Positions 30,901-42,700 of a stretch of 64,000 bases of DNA are shown here, in pieces. Location of the stretch: assembly GCA_003116995.1 (NCBI GenBank), contig BDSL01000024.1, positions 372,001 through 436,000 on the forward strand, read 5' to 3'. Position 1 is the stretch's first letter. Each line of letters starts with the position of its first letter. The notes beneath the pieces are model-generated. The model had not been told where the DNA came from. It worked only from the letters and a program-made list of their open reading frames with translations, and ran no database searches. The DNA is from Yamagishiella unicocca (Eukaryota > Chlorophyta > Chlorophyceae > Chlamydomonadales > Volvocaceae). The position numbers and the translations under genes were made by a program.

Positions 30901-33900
30901 AGGACCTGCGACCTTAGTGGTGAAGAGGGGGGAGCAGGGGGGGCAAGAGAAGGGCAGGGGGCAGGGGGCAGGGGGCAGGGGGCAGGGGGCAGGGGGCAGG
31001 GGGCAGGGGGCAGGGGCAGGGGGCAGGGGGCAGGGGGCAGGGGGCAGGGGGCAGGGGGCAGGGGGCAGGGGGCAGGGGGCAGGGGGCAGGGGCAGGGGCA
31101 GGGGGCAGGGGGCAGGGGGCAGGGGGCAGGGGGCAGGGGGCAGGGGGCAGGGGCAGGGGCAGGGGGCAGGGGGCAGGGGGCAGGGGGCAGGGGGCAGGGG
31201 CAGGGGGCAGGGGGCAGGGGGCAGGGGGCAGGGGGCAGGGGGCAGGGGCAGGGGGCAGGGGGCAGGGGCAGGGGGCAGGGGGCAGGGGGCAGGGGGCAGG
31301 GGGCAGGGGGCAGGGGCAGGGGGCAGGGGCAGGGGGCAGGGGGCAGGGGGCAGGGGCAGGGGGCAGGGGGCAGGGGCAGGGGGCAGGGGGCAGGGGCAGG
31401 GGGCAGGGGGCAGGGGGCAGGGGGCAGGGGGCAGGGGGCAGGGGCAGGGGGCAGGGGGCAGGGGGCAGGGGCAGGGGGCAGGGGGCAGGGGGCAGGGGGC
31501 AGGGGGCAGGGGGCAGGGGCAGGGGCAGGGGGCAGGGGCAGGGGCAGGGGGCAGGGGGCAGGGGGCAGGGGGCAGGGGCCAGGGGGCACGGGGGCACGGG
31601 GGCGAGGGGGCAGCGTAGGAGCGCATGTTGGCGCGTGCCGACGGCGGGCAGGGGGAGGGGGACTAAGGAGGAAAGGCGGGGGGAACACAGGCGAGGACCA
31701 AGGTGGTATCAGCATGTGGTTGGAGGTGATTGGGAGGGAGCCGGGAGGGAACCCGTAGGGGAGGTGGGGGGGATTGATAGCCGCACGTTGCGACTCCGCT
31801 GACCCGGGCGGGCTGCCGCTCCGTCCCTCGTCCCTCACCAACACTCGTGCATCCCTTTTGTCCTCCGCAAGCGATACGAGTACCGGCATTTTTCTCCGTT
31901 GGCCAGCACAGCGCAACCGCCAAACCACCTAACGCCGAACCAAACCACCCACGTGCCCCCCAGCAGCACATCTTCACACCCCAAGCCAAGGTTTCCGTCA
32001 TGCGCACTCAACCGCGAGTCCGAAGCCCAATTCGCCGGCTCGTTTCTGCCCTCCATTTCCTATGCCGTCCAACCGGGTCTTCTCGCCCTCCCCACCCTTA
32101 TGCCCGCGCCCCCCCCCACCGCGTCCCGATGTCTGAAGGCTATGCACCAACTACGTTTCCACAGTCGCATTAACGGTTCTTTTACTGCAACCCCCACCAC
32201 ACACACATACACAGACACACACACCTGCCGCCGGGTCCTCCGTCTGACCGCTCTGGGCGACTGCCAGCTCAATATTGTCCGGGAAGAACACGCGTGTGGA
32301 CGCAGCGCGCGACCTGCAGGTGGGGCGGCGGCGGCAGGGAGGGGACGAGGGGAGACCCGTAGGCCCGCGCTTCCGCAGACACAGTAAAACCGACTGGAAC
32401 AAACGTGTGGGACACCCGTTTGGAGTTGCGGACGGAGTTGCAGAAAGTGGCCCCGGTGTTGGTGTGACGTGCGTAAGGCCGCGGCGTAGCAAGCCGGCAG
32501 GGCGGCGTTGCGGCAGGCAGAGCCGCAGCGGGGGTCATCGCTACTTGCCCGGATTCCGCCTTGCCACCGCCGCTGTCGTACCTGACGCCCCGTCCCCGCC
32601 ACCGCCGCTGTCGTACCTGAAGCCCCCTAGGAACTGGCGCAGGTAGCCCATGGATGCGTTCATCTCGTTCTGGCCCTCACCATCGCCTGACGGGGTTGAA
32701 CCGGGGGGTGAGGATGCAGCAGGGTGAAGGGGGGAGCAGTGGGGTGAAGGGGGGTGCAGTGGGGTGAAGGGGGGTGCAGTGGGGTGAAGGGGGGTGCAGT
32801 GGGGTGAAGGGGGGTGCAGTGGGGTGAATGGGGGAGCAGTAGGGTGAAGGGGGGTGCAGTGGGGTGAAGGGGGTGCAGTGGGGTGAAGGGGGGGAGGGGC
32901 TAACGGAAGGCACGGAGAGCATCGCTGCGCCGCGAGGATGCGCCAACGGTGTCTTGCAGAGGACGCCAGCACGCCGGTGGCTGGACAGGCGGACATTACC
33001 TAACACCAGGGCCTGAGCACCAGCACCAGCACCAGCACCAGCACCAGCGTTCGCACAGGCACGAGGACCAGCCACCAGCACCAGCGCAGTCATTGCCCTA
33101 CCCCACCCGTCGAAAACCCGGGCCAGCCCCCGTACCCTGACGTGTACAACCTGACCCCTGCGGTGCTAATGTCCGCTACGCCGCTGTGTCGTACTAGTCG
33201 TACTCGCACGGGCCGCCCCTACCCGACACTGCTGACAGCGAGGTCGAGGGGAACTCCACCTCCACGAACTGGCTGCCGTCTGCCAAGGCCGCCTTGGCGG
33301 CCTCCTGCGCCTGGGGCCGGAAAGGGGGTCCGAGGCGGGCGAAGAAAGCAATCCAGTGGACTAGCAAAGAAGGGCATAAAGTACTCCTGGGTGCTGCCCC
33401 CCTATGCACCAACTACATTTCCCCAGTCGCGTTACCGGCTCTTTTATTGTAACCCCCCGTCCAGTCGCCGCTCCCTCCGATTCCTGGCTCGTGTAACCGG
33501 GTCTTCTCGCCACCCCATTCCCCGGTCGGGGGCCCAGGGTCCGGGGCAGGCAAGACGGGCTAAATGCGCAACGCCCGCCAGCGCCGCCCGGGGGTCCCCA
33601 TCTCCGCGGGTCCCGTGGATGCTGACTCCGTAGCAATGCCACCGGCACCGTGCAACTGCAGACGGCGCGCGGCCCGCCGCCGAGTGAAATAACGCCACTA
33701 CTCGGGGACGCCGGTTCGGTTACGTTTCGGCGGCGTTACTCTTGTGCATAGGGCCGATCTGCGCCCGCCCTCCCTAGCAGGTGGGGGGTTTCTGGCGCCG
33801 CGGCCCGCGACGCCCGCTATCCCCATCGCTCGTCACCGGGTTGGGGGGCATGGCGTGTGCGCTCCGCATGACGTGCACGACTGCGACACGGGCACGCATG

Positions 33901-34160
33901 TCCGCAGGCGCTGCGCTAGGCTGCCTGCTCGCTGGCTTGCTGGCAGGATCAACCCTCCCGCAGAATCATGCCGCTGAGCGGATGGCACAAAATGGGTGCG
34001 GCGGCACTACGCCCTACACGAGCTTTGGCAGCTCACGTGAAGCGGGCAGGCTCCGAAGCCGTGCCTTCACGCTGCCGGGGTAGCGGGCCGATAGCACGGG
34101 CGGGCACAACCATACCTGCCGCATCGCCTGATCATAGCTGGCCGGGAAAGGCGCCAGGAC
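27980..34160 (-). CDS. DUF1995-domain (LPA3-like) plastid protein
   Basis: Minus-strand exons in transcript order: 34160-34116, 33310-33223, 32686-32617, 32313-32225, 30905-30842, 30022-29943, 29747-29620, 29063-29002, 28664-28595 and 28128-27980 (stop TGA). Pieces read FPASYDQAMRQ-AQEAAKAAL, FVEVEFPSTSLSAVSG, NEMNASMGYLRQFLG, RVFFPDNIELAVA, GFDPVKLITDTDELLVVAYP, MPVIIFNGELDRVRGGYYP, AYYIHNFKGTRP and LYRCYPGPWQLLSRN. This order is that of DUF1995 (PF09353), the family of Arabidopsis LPA3, which helps photosystem II assembly in the chloroplast. A transit peptide is expected upstream. The frame into 34160 is open from an ATG at 34535, and a second ATG lies at 34546 in another frame, so the start is unresolved. 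Joins around 32225, 30842-30905 and 29747 do not keep frame simply (see findings). Introns are full of repeats. Confidence 0.8.
28187..28320 (-). repeat. Short dispersed intron repeat and 16-bp tandem repeat
   Basis: 28187-28250 is a copy of the short dispersed family, in the host's orientation (reverse complement of 17190-17255). It is followed at 28259-28318 by three units of CCATGAGGTGGGGGG. Confidence 0.75.
28516..28798. repeat. Perfect 75-bp inverted repeat flanking a 70-nt exon
   Basis: Arms 28516-28590 and 28724-28798 are exact reverse complements over 75 bp (left arm starts CCCCGCACCTGGCGG, right arm ends CCGCCAGGTGCGGGG). The 133-bp spacer contains the DUF1995 exon 28595-28664 with both of its splice sites. 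In the pre-mRNA the exon would sit in the loop of a long hairpin. Confidence 0.93.
29081..29377 (-). repeat. Tandem array of five ~47-bp units plus one dispersed copy
   Basis: Five units of ACAAGTAAAGAACCGGTAAC followed by TCGACTGCGCG and a G-run start near 29083, 29128, 29177, 29222 and 29271. A diverged full copy of the short dispersed family lies at 29311-29377. On the transcribed strand each unit carries a C-tract and GCGCAG, like the acceptor of the exon at 29063. Confidence 0.9.
29817..29938 (+). repeat. 14-15-bp minisatellite (CCCCTCTCCCCCGCA)
   Basis: About eight units in the DUF1995 intron just after (in transcript order) the exon 29943-30022. Confidence 0.9.
30953..31580 (+). repeat. 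~630-bp GGGGGCA/GGGGCA array
   Basis: About 90 heptamer and hexamer units of GGGGGCA and GGGGCA form one uninterrupted G-rich strand in the DUF1995 intron 30906-32224. The open frames it creates on both strands (PAPCPLP-type and GAGGRGQ-type) are artefacts of the repeat. Confidence 0.97.
32025..32196 (+). repeat. Short dispersed intron repeat, two copies, antisense to host
   Basis: 32025-32090 contains GCCGTCCAACCGGGTCTTC. 32128-32196 contains GCTATGCACCAACTACG and CACAGTCGCATTAACGG. Both lie in the DUF1995 intron 30906-32224 but on the opposite strand to the gene. Confidence 0.72.
32722..32890 (+). repeat. 20-bp minisatellite
   Basis: About eight units of GGGGTGAAGGGGGGTGCAGT lie in the DUF1995 intron 32687-33222. 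A CACCAG hexamer run follows at 33013-33050. Confidence 0.93.
33398..33520 (+). repeat. Short dispersed intron repeat, two copies, antisense to host
   Basis: 33401-33460 contains CCCCAGTCGCGTTACCGGC. 33473-33520 contains CTCGTGTAACCGGGTCTTC. They lie in the DUF1995 intron 33311-34115, opposite to the gene's strand. Confidence 0.72.
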
Positions 34161-34546
34161 CTGTTTGGGGATTCGGAGAGGGGTCACAGGGCAGGAAGAG
34201 GTTGTGGGGTGAGGCAGAGAGGACGCTGCTGATGGCTTTGTGCAGGGGGGGGAGGACGGACGTTTTGCGGGGCTGGTGTGGGGGATGGTGGTGAGCCGAG
34301 GGCTTATCCGGGAAGCGGCGCGAGGCTGAGCTGGAGGTACTGTCGCGGCTCGACGCGGATATGCAGGTGACCACGGCGCGAGTTCGTTGTGGCGTTCAGG
34401 CGGGTGTGACAACGTGGCAGGGGCTTCCGTAAACGCGAGAGAGGCGGGAGCAGTCCGCGCTGTCCCATCGGCGGGAACCGGGTTTGCAAGGTGGGGAAGG
34501 TCATGCTGTGGGAAGTGCCTCCCCCCGAAGGACATGGTGTTGACAT

Positions 34547-36619
34547 CTAAGACCGTCTAAAGGGACACAGCATATTTTGGATTGTGGGGAGGCGGCGGTG
34601 CTGCCTTGGGTGAAATCGTGTGACGGTCGGGTGAGTCCCGCCCTACTAACGCACTAACATGCGACGAGCGGGCTTAAGGTTTGCATCTATGCACATCACG
34701 ACACTTGTTGAAATCGAACAGGCATCGTTTTTTTAATGAAGTACCAGCCATAGCTGCGCAACGCTCTCGGGATGCCCGACTCGTATGTGACGCGCGTGCG
34801 TCGCCAAACTACTGAGCTAAAAGCAACGCGATCGAACGTGAAAGTTCCACAAATTAATCACTTCCCCGCGGTTTACCTGGACGCGCGCCTCTGACTCCTG
34901 TTGCTGCTGGGCAGCGACCGATGAACGCGGACGAGGTACGTTGCGAGGACGTGCGACCGCGCAGTGCTTATTGAAGCGCTGCTTGCCACTCCTCATACAT
35001 GTTGATTGCATGGTCAAAACCAAGACTAATGCTTCCAAGATGCCGTCTGATAGCCGAATACCTTGTACCTAGTTAACCACTGTTTAATACCAATGCTCAA
35101 TAAAATATATATGTAGTTGTTTTGATGAGATCGTATCAAACTGCGGTGTACAAGCAGCAAGGAGTATGCGAGGCCCAGCTGGACTCCGTTCCTCGCTATT
35201 ACGGACAACTGACCCTAACCCACATCCTAGCAAGGTGAAAGGTTAAATTTAATGCAAAAATCAAGCATCGTATACTATGTTTCACAATTTCGGTCTGGAG
35301 AAGTAAGTCCTCGGTTGTCCCACGGTTCCCAAGCATCGAAGGAACACGCGCGCGCGCTTGCTGGCGAATATGTCCTGCCAACGTGTGATTTCTACTTCGG
35401 TTGTGCCTGGTTTCCACATCTTGGATTAGTCCCGAAGTGTGAACATCCTTGCAAGCACCTGCACCGTGGCCAAGCGTGGCCATTAACTAATGAGGATTGA
35501 TGCGCGTTCACTGCGTCACTTCGGGTTGGGGTTCACTGTTAGGTTCATTCCTTCACGCCATCACGCATGTGCAGGCCTAGCAACTCAGTCTAGTACGCTC
35601 TAACTCTGTCGTTTATCCCTGTGCCCCAACTTGCGCCCAACTTATAACAGCCACCAAAAGCAAGTTAATCGTAAGTGATCGCCTCTGTCATTCTGTGCGA
35701 ACGGCATGAACTATTGCCAACCTTCGCAAAGGACGGGGGAGGCTTGAGATCGGCTTGAGCAGAAACGCTCACCTCGGTTGGGGGGAGACAACTTTAATAA
35801 AGTACATTTACATCGCAGCCGCGAATGTGTCACGCAAAACGGCGATAGCGCGAAGGAATGCATCGCGAAGGGGTTACCTCGCGTTTCGTATGGTACTCGT
35901 ATGCCTCCCGCCCTACCCCCCATCCCCCGGGCCTAGACGTTAGAACCCCAAAGGAACACCAGGGTCGCGTTCCCTTCCCATATGAGGGCATCGACATGTC
36001 ACTGTCAAGGTGGCGCTTTGCTCGTCTTTGACGAGTGCACTAGTTGGTTTATACTCGGTGCTTGGGGACGCAGGAACATGCAGCACCCACCCCCCGTCAC
36101 GATTCATTGTTCACGCGATTCTACACTCGAATTGACAGGCCACGACGCCATCTTACGCATAGTGACACACCACGCTCTGTGACACACATGCAGCAATGGT
36201 GTCGCGGTCTCCCAGCATGTCATTGGACGCGCTCATGAAGTACAGTTCTTTTACCAAGAAAGCGTAAAATAACCTGGCTGGCTACGAACGTCAAGGTCCA
36301 GCTCACCTGTGTCAGCATCCTTTCGGAAATACCGGGTAAATGGCTAAAGCACTCTGCATGTTTGCCAGGGTTTGTAGTTAGCACATTAATGTAAAGAAGA
36401 AACCTCCTCTGTATATGCAAGCAACGTCTGAGTCTTGCCCATGTAAGGGTCCAGGGGGGCCGCCGTGCAAAGTTGGGCGCTCCAAGTGCGCGCAGAACGC
36501 AACTCATTCTCTCTCTTGTCTTGGTCGAAAGGTGCGTTTCTTGTCTTTGGTAGTGATCATGCTTTGATTTTGCATTCATTGGTGGCGTTGTCCTCAATAC
36601 AGACGCGAGGCGAGCCAAA
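34547..36619. other. Lower-GC spacer between DUF1995 and RPL23 genes
   Basis: Divergent intergenic region carrying the promoters of the DUF1995 gene (minus) and RPL23 (plus). Only short, unconvincing open frames are present and no RNA gene is recognised. The RPL23 leader presumably occupies the last 50-100 bases. Confidence 0.4.
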
Positions 36620-37303
36620 ATGGCGTCCAAACGCAAGGGTGGAACGTCGGGGAACAAGTTCCGCATGGCCCTGGGTCTGCCAGTGGCTGCGGTCATGAAC
36701 TGCGCTGACAACACGGGCGCTAAGAACCTGTACGTCATCTCCGTGGTCGGCTGGGGCAGCAGGCTGAACCGCCTGCCCGCCGCCGCTTGCGGTGACATGG
36801 TTATGGCCTCTGTTAAGAAGGGCAAGCCTGATCTGCGCAAGAAGGGTGAGCAACAGGGGCAGCGGCGGGAAGCGGCTGCGGCGGCTGCGCCCTTAGCGTG
36901 CAGCAGACGGCGCTCTCAGACTGCTACGCTCTTAAATGTTACATCTACAAACCATTTTATTATCATTGGATAATATAATTGGGTTGCGACACTTCCACCC
37001 GGTTGGGCGGCAGTCTTAAGAGCCCGGCGACATCCATTCCTTGGCCGTTCCTCGCGCTCGCGCTCGCAACAGTAATGATACTGCGTGTTCTCGTGCGTGC
37101 TTGTAGTGACCCCGGCGGTGGTCATCCGCCAGCGCAAGCCTTTCCGCCGGAAGGAGGGTGTGTACATCTACTTCGAGGACAACGCGGGCGTCATTGTCAA
37201 CCCCAAGGGTGAGATGAAGGGCTCTGCCATCAACGGCCCCGTTGCCAAGGAGTGCGCCGACCTGTGGCCGCGTATCGCCAGCGCTGCCAACTCGATCGTG
37301 TAA
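36620..37303 (+). CDS. RPL23: 60S ribosomal protein uL14 (RPL23)
   Basis: Two exons, 36620-36845 and 37107-37303, joined in phase 1 by a GTGAGC...TTGTAG intron, give exactly 140 residues, the usual eukaryotic length. Hallmarks include [66 protein letters not shown] and [16 protein letters not shown]. The protein is part of the large ribosomal subunit and binds 25S rRNA near the subunit interface. The start follows CCAAA at the head of the exon. The stop TAA is followed two bases later by a donor-like GTAAGC (37306). Confidence 0.97.
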
Positions 37304-37305
37304 GG

Positions 37306-37607
37306 TAAGCTGCCACATATCAGCATCTGGGCAAGGGAGGGTCTTCGGCGTGGAGAAGCGGCGGCGGCAGAGGAGCGGCAGCTGTGGAGGAGCAGCAGCT
37401 GCGGAGAACCGGCGACCTTCGGAGAGCAGCGGCGGTTGCAACCTCTGGCGTGGGCCCTAGGCTTCGTGCGCTTGCTGGGTGTCGTGACATGACAAATGAC
37501 ATCCATATCATGCAGTTCCGAAGCGGCCTCCGCCCGCCCAAAGCGATCCAGTCATGTGCGGTGCTGACCTAATGCTACCCCACGTGTCCCCGTGTCATGC
37601 CTTGCAG
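37306..37607 (+). other. Probable 3'-UTR intron of RPL23
   Basis: GTAAGC directly after the stop codon and CCTTGCAG ending at 37607 frame a 302-nt GC-rich segment. A TGTAA signal lies just beyond. The intron is inferred from the splice consensus only. Confidence 0.45.
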
Positions 37608-37622
37608 GAAGTTGCTGCTTCA

Positions 37623-37627
37623 TGTAA
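37623..37627 (+). promoter_or_regulatory. Polyadenylation signal TGTAA of RPL23
   Basis: TGTAA lies 16 nt after the proposed 3'-UTR acceptor, so the spliced 3' untranslated region would be very short, as is usual for ribosomal protein mRNAs. Confidence 0.55.
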
Positions 37628-37629
37628 CA

Positions 37630-39722
37630 GCTCGCCACGTGACAGCGCCATGTGCGCATTCGTGCCTCTGTTTACGCAACCCATACGGCACATATGAAAT
37701 ACACTCAGATAAGGCTGGCTAGTTGCCATGCAGGGGGGAAACCAGGAAGATGATGCTGCACGACCTCGCAAGAATGACAGTCGGGAAGGGTAACTAATTA
37801 GGTCTTAAGGAACCAGGTCAGCCCAATCATCCAGAATAGTACCCTCGCATGGTCAGGAAACAGCGAGCAAATGTCGCATATTTGGTGGATTCAAAGCACA
37901 GCCCGCCGTGATAAAATAGTGAATGAGACTACCCTTGCAACTTATTGGAGCCTAGCTGCTGGCATGGTGGACAGCAGCATCTGCCAGGTAAGTCTTCTGG
38001 GTGAGATCTAATAGGTTCTTGTCGCGTGCTTGTCAGGTATTGGCTTGAGGGGGTTTGTCTTCTAGGCAAGCAACGGGTGAATGTTACTGGGTATGCAGTG
38101 CAATCGGTGAGGGCCATGTGATACAATTGAAGTAACGCAGGCGCGTTGTATGTGTGTTGTGTGGCGTCGTTCGTTTCTTGACATGTACGTGCCCTGAAGG
38201 TACGTTTCTGTTCTGTCGGGGATGTTTTGGCTTGGCCGCCCTAGCGCAGGTATGGCCGGCCGATTATTGGGCGCGCAGGAGGAAAACAGTGAGGCAGCGG
38301 GGCTGAAGGCATAAATGTAAGCCTGTCGATAGCGGGTGTTGTCATTCGTTGACGGCGCCGGTAGAGTTATCGCAGTGGAGAGGGGGATGGAATTCGTTGC
38401 AAGTTGTGGCAGGTGTGTGTGCGTGGATAGATGGATGAACATTCCGTTTTAGGGTATACTAACATGTACTACTCGAATGTTTGTTCATCACATCGATGGA
38501 TAGGTTGTCTTCACTGCACTGACAGTTCATGTTCTGGTTCACGACAGGAAGGCACAATCGCATGGCCGGTGATGAGACATAATTCATATGGCTTAATCTT
38601 TGCTTACCCTATGGGGATGCTGAGAATCGTATGCGTCTGAGGCCCATGATCACACATTGCGCACAAGATATGATGCATTGAAGGTGTAGAGCTTGCCCTA
38701 TGATGAGACGTAAATACAATATGGCTTAATCTTTTCTTACCCTCACGGGTATGCCGAGAGATGTATGCGTCTGAGGGCTATCATTTACCATCAGCATCTC
38801 ATACTTTCCGTCGGTGGCTATGCCTGCTGTACATAGCTTTCGTGTTTTACATTGACTGTCAAGATTTCGGCCATCAATGTCTTTAACAAAACAGTGTTGC
38901 AGAAATTTGTCAAGTGTCATGAGCTCCGGTTTGTGTCCGGGGGTTTGTGTCAAGGGGCTTGTGTTAAAAAAGTATACCTACACTGGCAGTCTAAAACGTA
39001 CATACCAGCAGAGATGTTCTGAAGTTCCTTCCACACGTCACGGCAAGTCCTGATAAACCATGTGAATAGGCGACCAGCCATTATCTTCCTATCTTCAGCA
39101 GCTAAGAAAAAGGTAGTCAGCGGCCATTGACTACCCTTTTGACACAAGAGCTATGCGATTTATTCCTGCCACAGAACTGTTGATGTTCCGGAACCACATT
39201 TTATGACGCGGACTGGCCGTGGTAAAAAGTGCAGGTGTAAAGAAAGGACACTTGCTCAGCGTACGTTTCGGCTGCGATGGTTCAAAATCAATCTGGCTGC
39301 TGCTGCCACTAGTGCATAAGCTCTTTCGGACATAAGATATGAGCTGAGCATAAAATTCCATTAGCTATGGGGGAGCTGATACTGTATTTTAAGGTTGCAC
39401 GCTTCAAAAACAGGCTGAGGGGGAAGATTGTCGCACATCATGCGCCGTATTGTCCGTGGATCACGTCACGCACAGCACGCGCGACGGACCAGCACGCGTT
39501 GATTCATGAACTATAATCAGTTATGTTTTGTAGTTGATATATCAGCGGTAAACAACCTCCTGGCTGCTACATACAAAAAGTTCCCGCGCACTTGAAAATT
39601 ACCAAGCTTGCTTCTTGGAGCTCTACCTGACTGCCTCCGTGCATGAAACCTCTTAACCCCCAGTGAACGCCCAGTAATTGCTTCCTGCATTACCTGATGT
39701 CAGCGTGAATAAGCCGGAAGCC
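37630..39722. other. Spacer with a possible degraded minus-strand coding relic
   Basis: Between RPL23 and the FHA gene. Minus-strand frames 39361-39131, 39147-38950 and 38953-38726 follow one another with frame changes and read protein-like segments (RLFTWFIRTCRDVWKELQ, DKFLQHCFVKDIDGRNLDS). They belong to no family I recognise and could be a broken gene or transposon relic. Two diverged copies of a ~70-bp segment (TATGGCTTAATCTTTGCTTA) lie at 38579-38650 and 38712-38785. Confidence 0.3.
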
Positions 39723-42700
39723 ATGCCGCGGTGGAAACTGATTCCAACCAGCGGCCTTGCCGCGGAGCTTACCCAGGACGTGCATCTTACTGGCACGTTG
39801 AAGATTGGGCGCAACGTCACAGGACCAGACACGCTCATCCTTCCGGCTGGGCTAACGCAGTTCAGCGGCGTTCACTGTCGCGTCTATCCAGACCTTAGCT
39901 CGGTGAGGGCACCGCTATTCTAATTTGGCAAATGCGCTGTTCTTAATTGCACTTTCATGCGATGTGCCTGCTTAAGATTGATAATTAAGTCACGGTCCTG
40001 TGGGTTTGGGCAGTAATGCTATTTGCACCGGGACCCCAGACCGCAACCGACGTTTCGCTCGTCCCTGTCCACCATATTAGGGATCTGTGCAATGGTTTGT
40101 GGAGGACACCTCTACCAACGGTACCTTCGTGGACGGCGAACGTATCATGCGCAACACGTCAGCACGACTCATGGAGGGCTCACGGCTGCGGCTCAGCTCG
40201 CCGCCACAGGACGTCCTCGAGTGAGTCCCGGCTGCGGTGGTGCCGTCAAGTACGACATAATTATGGCAAGGGGATAGAATGACGTCGTATGGTTCTGATC
40301 GTGCGGGCTTCCAATGCATGCAGTTGACGCTCATGCGCTCTGCCTAGAGTGGGACGAGTCTCTCACACATATGGCCAACCTAGACAGCACGTCTACATAG
40401 CTACCGCTCTCTGCGCAACGACAGGCTTCAACCTCTTATGCCCAGGGTTGGGCGCCACGACCGTTTGTTTTCCATCCGAACTAGAAGCCCTGTGCGCTCA
40501 CTCCCCCGCCGACGCGCCCCCGGTGACTAGATACTTGTACTCGGCAGCATCTGAGCGTCGCACCCGTCCTGACTCAACGTATCCCCTTCGCCACCGCGCC
40601 GCAGATTTGAGTTCATGCGTGATGAGGCCGACGATGAGAGGGGCGACAACTACAGCCACTACAGCCGACCGCAGCACCACGGGCTGCAGCAACACCAAAT
40701 GCTACCGTACGGCGCGCACCCGGTCACTGCGTCTGCTGGCGCGCTGACGGGCTTCGGGAAGGCTCTCCAGAGCCACGCAGCGTACGGCATGACCAGTGGT
40801 GCTGGCGGCGGCGGCGGCGGGGCGAGCACTGGCGCCGGGGCCGCTGGCGCGGCTGTCGGGGAAGGCCTGAGCGTGCCGTCCAACCCGCAGCTGCAGACCG
40901 TCAGTAACAAGCGCAAGGTGCGTCCTATGGGGTTCATGGGGCGCATGGGACTGGGCGTTTCGGGTATCGTTCGTTGGAGCTCGGTCCCACACTTCCGCTG
41001 CCTAGCCGCCTATGCCAGCCCCGCGCCTTATCCGTGGTTGAACGACGTGTCTGCGAGTCAGACGGTTGGGCCGCCGCGCCTTGAGTCCTGCAGGTCGGCG
41101 AGCTGAACGAAGGCGGCGACGACGTGCCCGCATCGGCGGCTGCCGCCGCCGCTGCCGCCGCCGCCATGGCATCGGCGGCCGCGCCAACTCGCAACGTGAT
41201 GCGCCGCATGAACAGCACCGGCGCTGGCGGCGGAGGCGGGGTCACAATGTCGTACGGTATGCCACAGATGGGCATGGCGGGCGGCGGCACCGCCGCTGCC
41301 GCCGCCGGCCTGTCATCTCGCCCTTCGCCCACCACCAGCTTCTACCCTGGTGGTATGGGACTTGGAGGCGGCGGGGCCGGGGCCGGGGCGTCTGCGGAGC
41401 ACCTGGTGCACCTGCAGGCGCAGTTGCGGGCGGAGAAGAGCGAGAAGGAGGTACGTGGGTGGTTGACGCTGGTGCTAGGGCCCCAGAGGGCGGCATGCGG
41501 AGGAGAGCCCGCTGAGCCAGGGCAGAGAGAGACGTGCCTACTGTGTATTTGTGCGAATACAAGGAGCAAGCCAGATGCGCCAAGTCTGATCCTTAGAGAC
41601 TTATTGCTGCATCACGGCAGGCCTTGCAGCGCCTGCAGGGCGAGAGAGACCACATTGGTCCCTCGCACCCTCTGGCTCCTGGGCTCTGGGATTCAACGCT
41701 ATACTGCCAAGCATCGCCCTGTTCCAATCGCCGTATGTCTCTCGATGTTTATAGTGCGTGCAGCCCTGTTCAATCGCCGTATGCCTCTCGATGTTTATAG
41801 CGCGTGCAGCCCTGTTTCAACCGCCGTATGTCTTTCGATGCTTATGTCGCGCGACGCACGCGCTATCGCCGCTGCCTCAGGGTCTCAAGAGGCAGGCCGA
41901 GCAGCTGCGGCGGGAGTACGACGACGTCGCACGCAACCTGGCGGCGCTGAGGGAGGAGCACGCAAGGCAGCTGGACCGCAGCGCAAACGAGAGGCAGACG
42001 GTGAGGGCGTGCGGGTGCTCTCGGTTAGGGCGTAATGCGGAGGGGTTGCGCCTTGAGGTACGCAGCCGTAAGGTTGCTGCGATCAGGGCTGGTGTAGTAG
42101 CTGCAGTCGGTTCGACGGTTCGACCAAGCGAACGGAGCGTTCGCTTAGCGGATCTCTGCGTACCCTTGGCGCTTGTTCTGGTTGCAAGCCTCGCCCACCC
42201 ATTGATTCCACCCATCGATCCCTCCCTTGGCCACCGTCCTGAATCGCCCCCACCGCCGCAGTCGGCTAGTCGCGAGGAGAGCCTCCGCAGCATGCTAGCT
42301 GCGGCTGAGGCCCGCGCCGAGCTGGTGTCACGGCAGGCTGACCAGGCAGCGGAGCGGGCGCGTGGGGAGCTGGCGGAGGCGGAGACGGGTCGGAGGCACG
42401 CGGAGCGGGAGGCGGCGGACGCCAAGGTGAGCGTGACTGACGCGGCATTGAAATACATGGAGGATACATATCTTGGGATGCGATAAGACCCTTGGTTGGG
42501 AAGAGACATTGGTTCTGAAGAGAGATCAGGATATCTGGGTTTGGGGTTGGGTTTGGGGTTATGCGGTGATGCGTATGTGTAAAGCAGACGTGGCCTGGGT
42601 GCGAGTGTGGGTTCCATCCATCGCTTACTCCGCTGCCCATTCATCCATCAACCAACCGCAGGTCCAGCTGGCGGCTGCGCGGGAGGAGCTGGAGCGTCTG

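Noticed and set aside
30838..31928. Long Pro/Cys/Leu- and Gly/Arg/Gln-repeat open frames on both strands
   Set aside because: They are translations of the GGGGGCA array, which lacks stop codons in most frames. The region lies in a DUF1995 intron.
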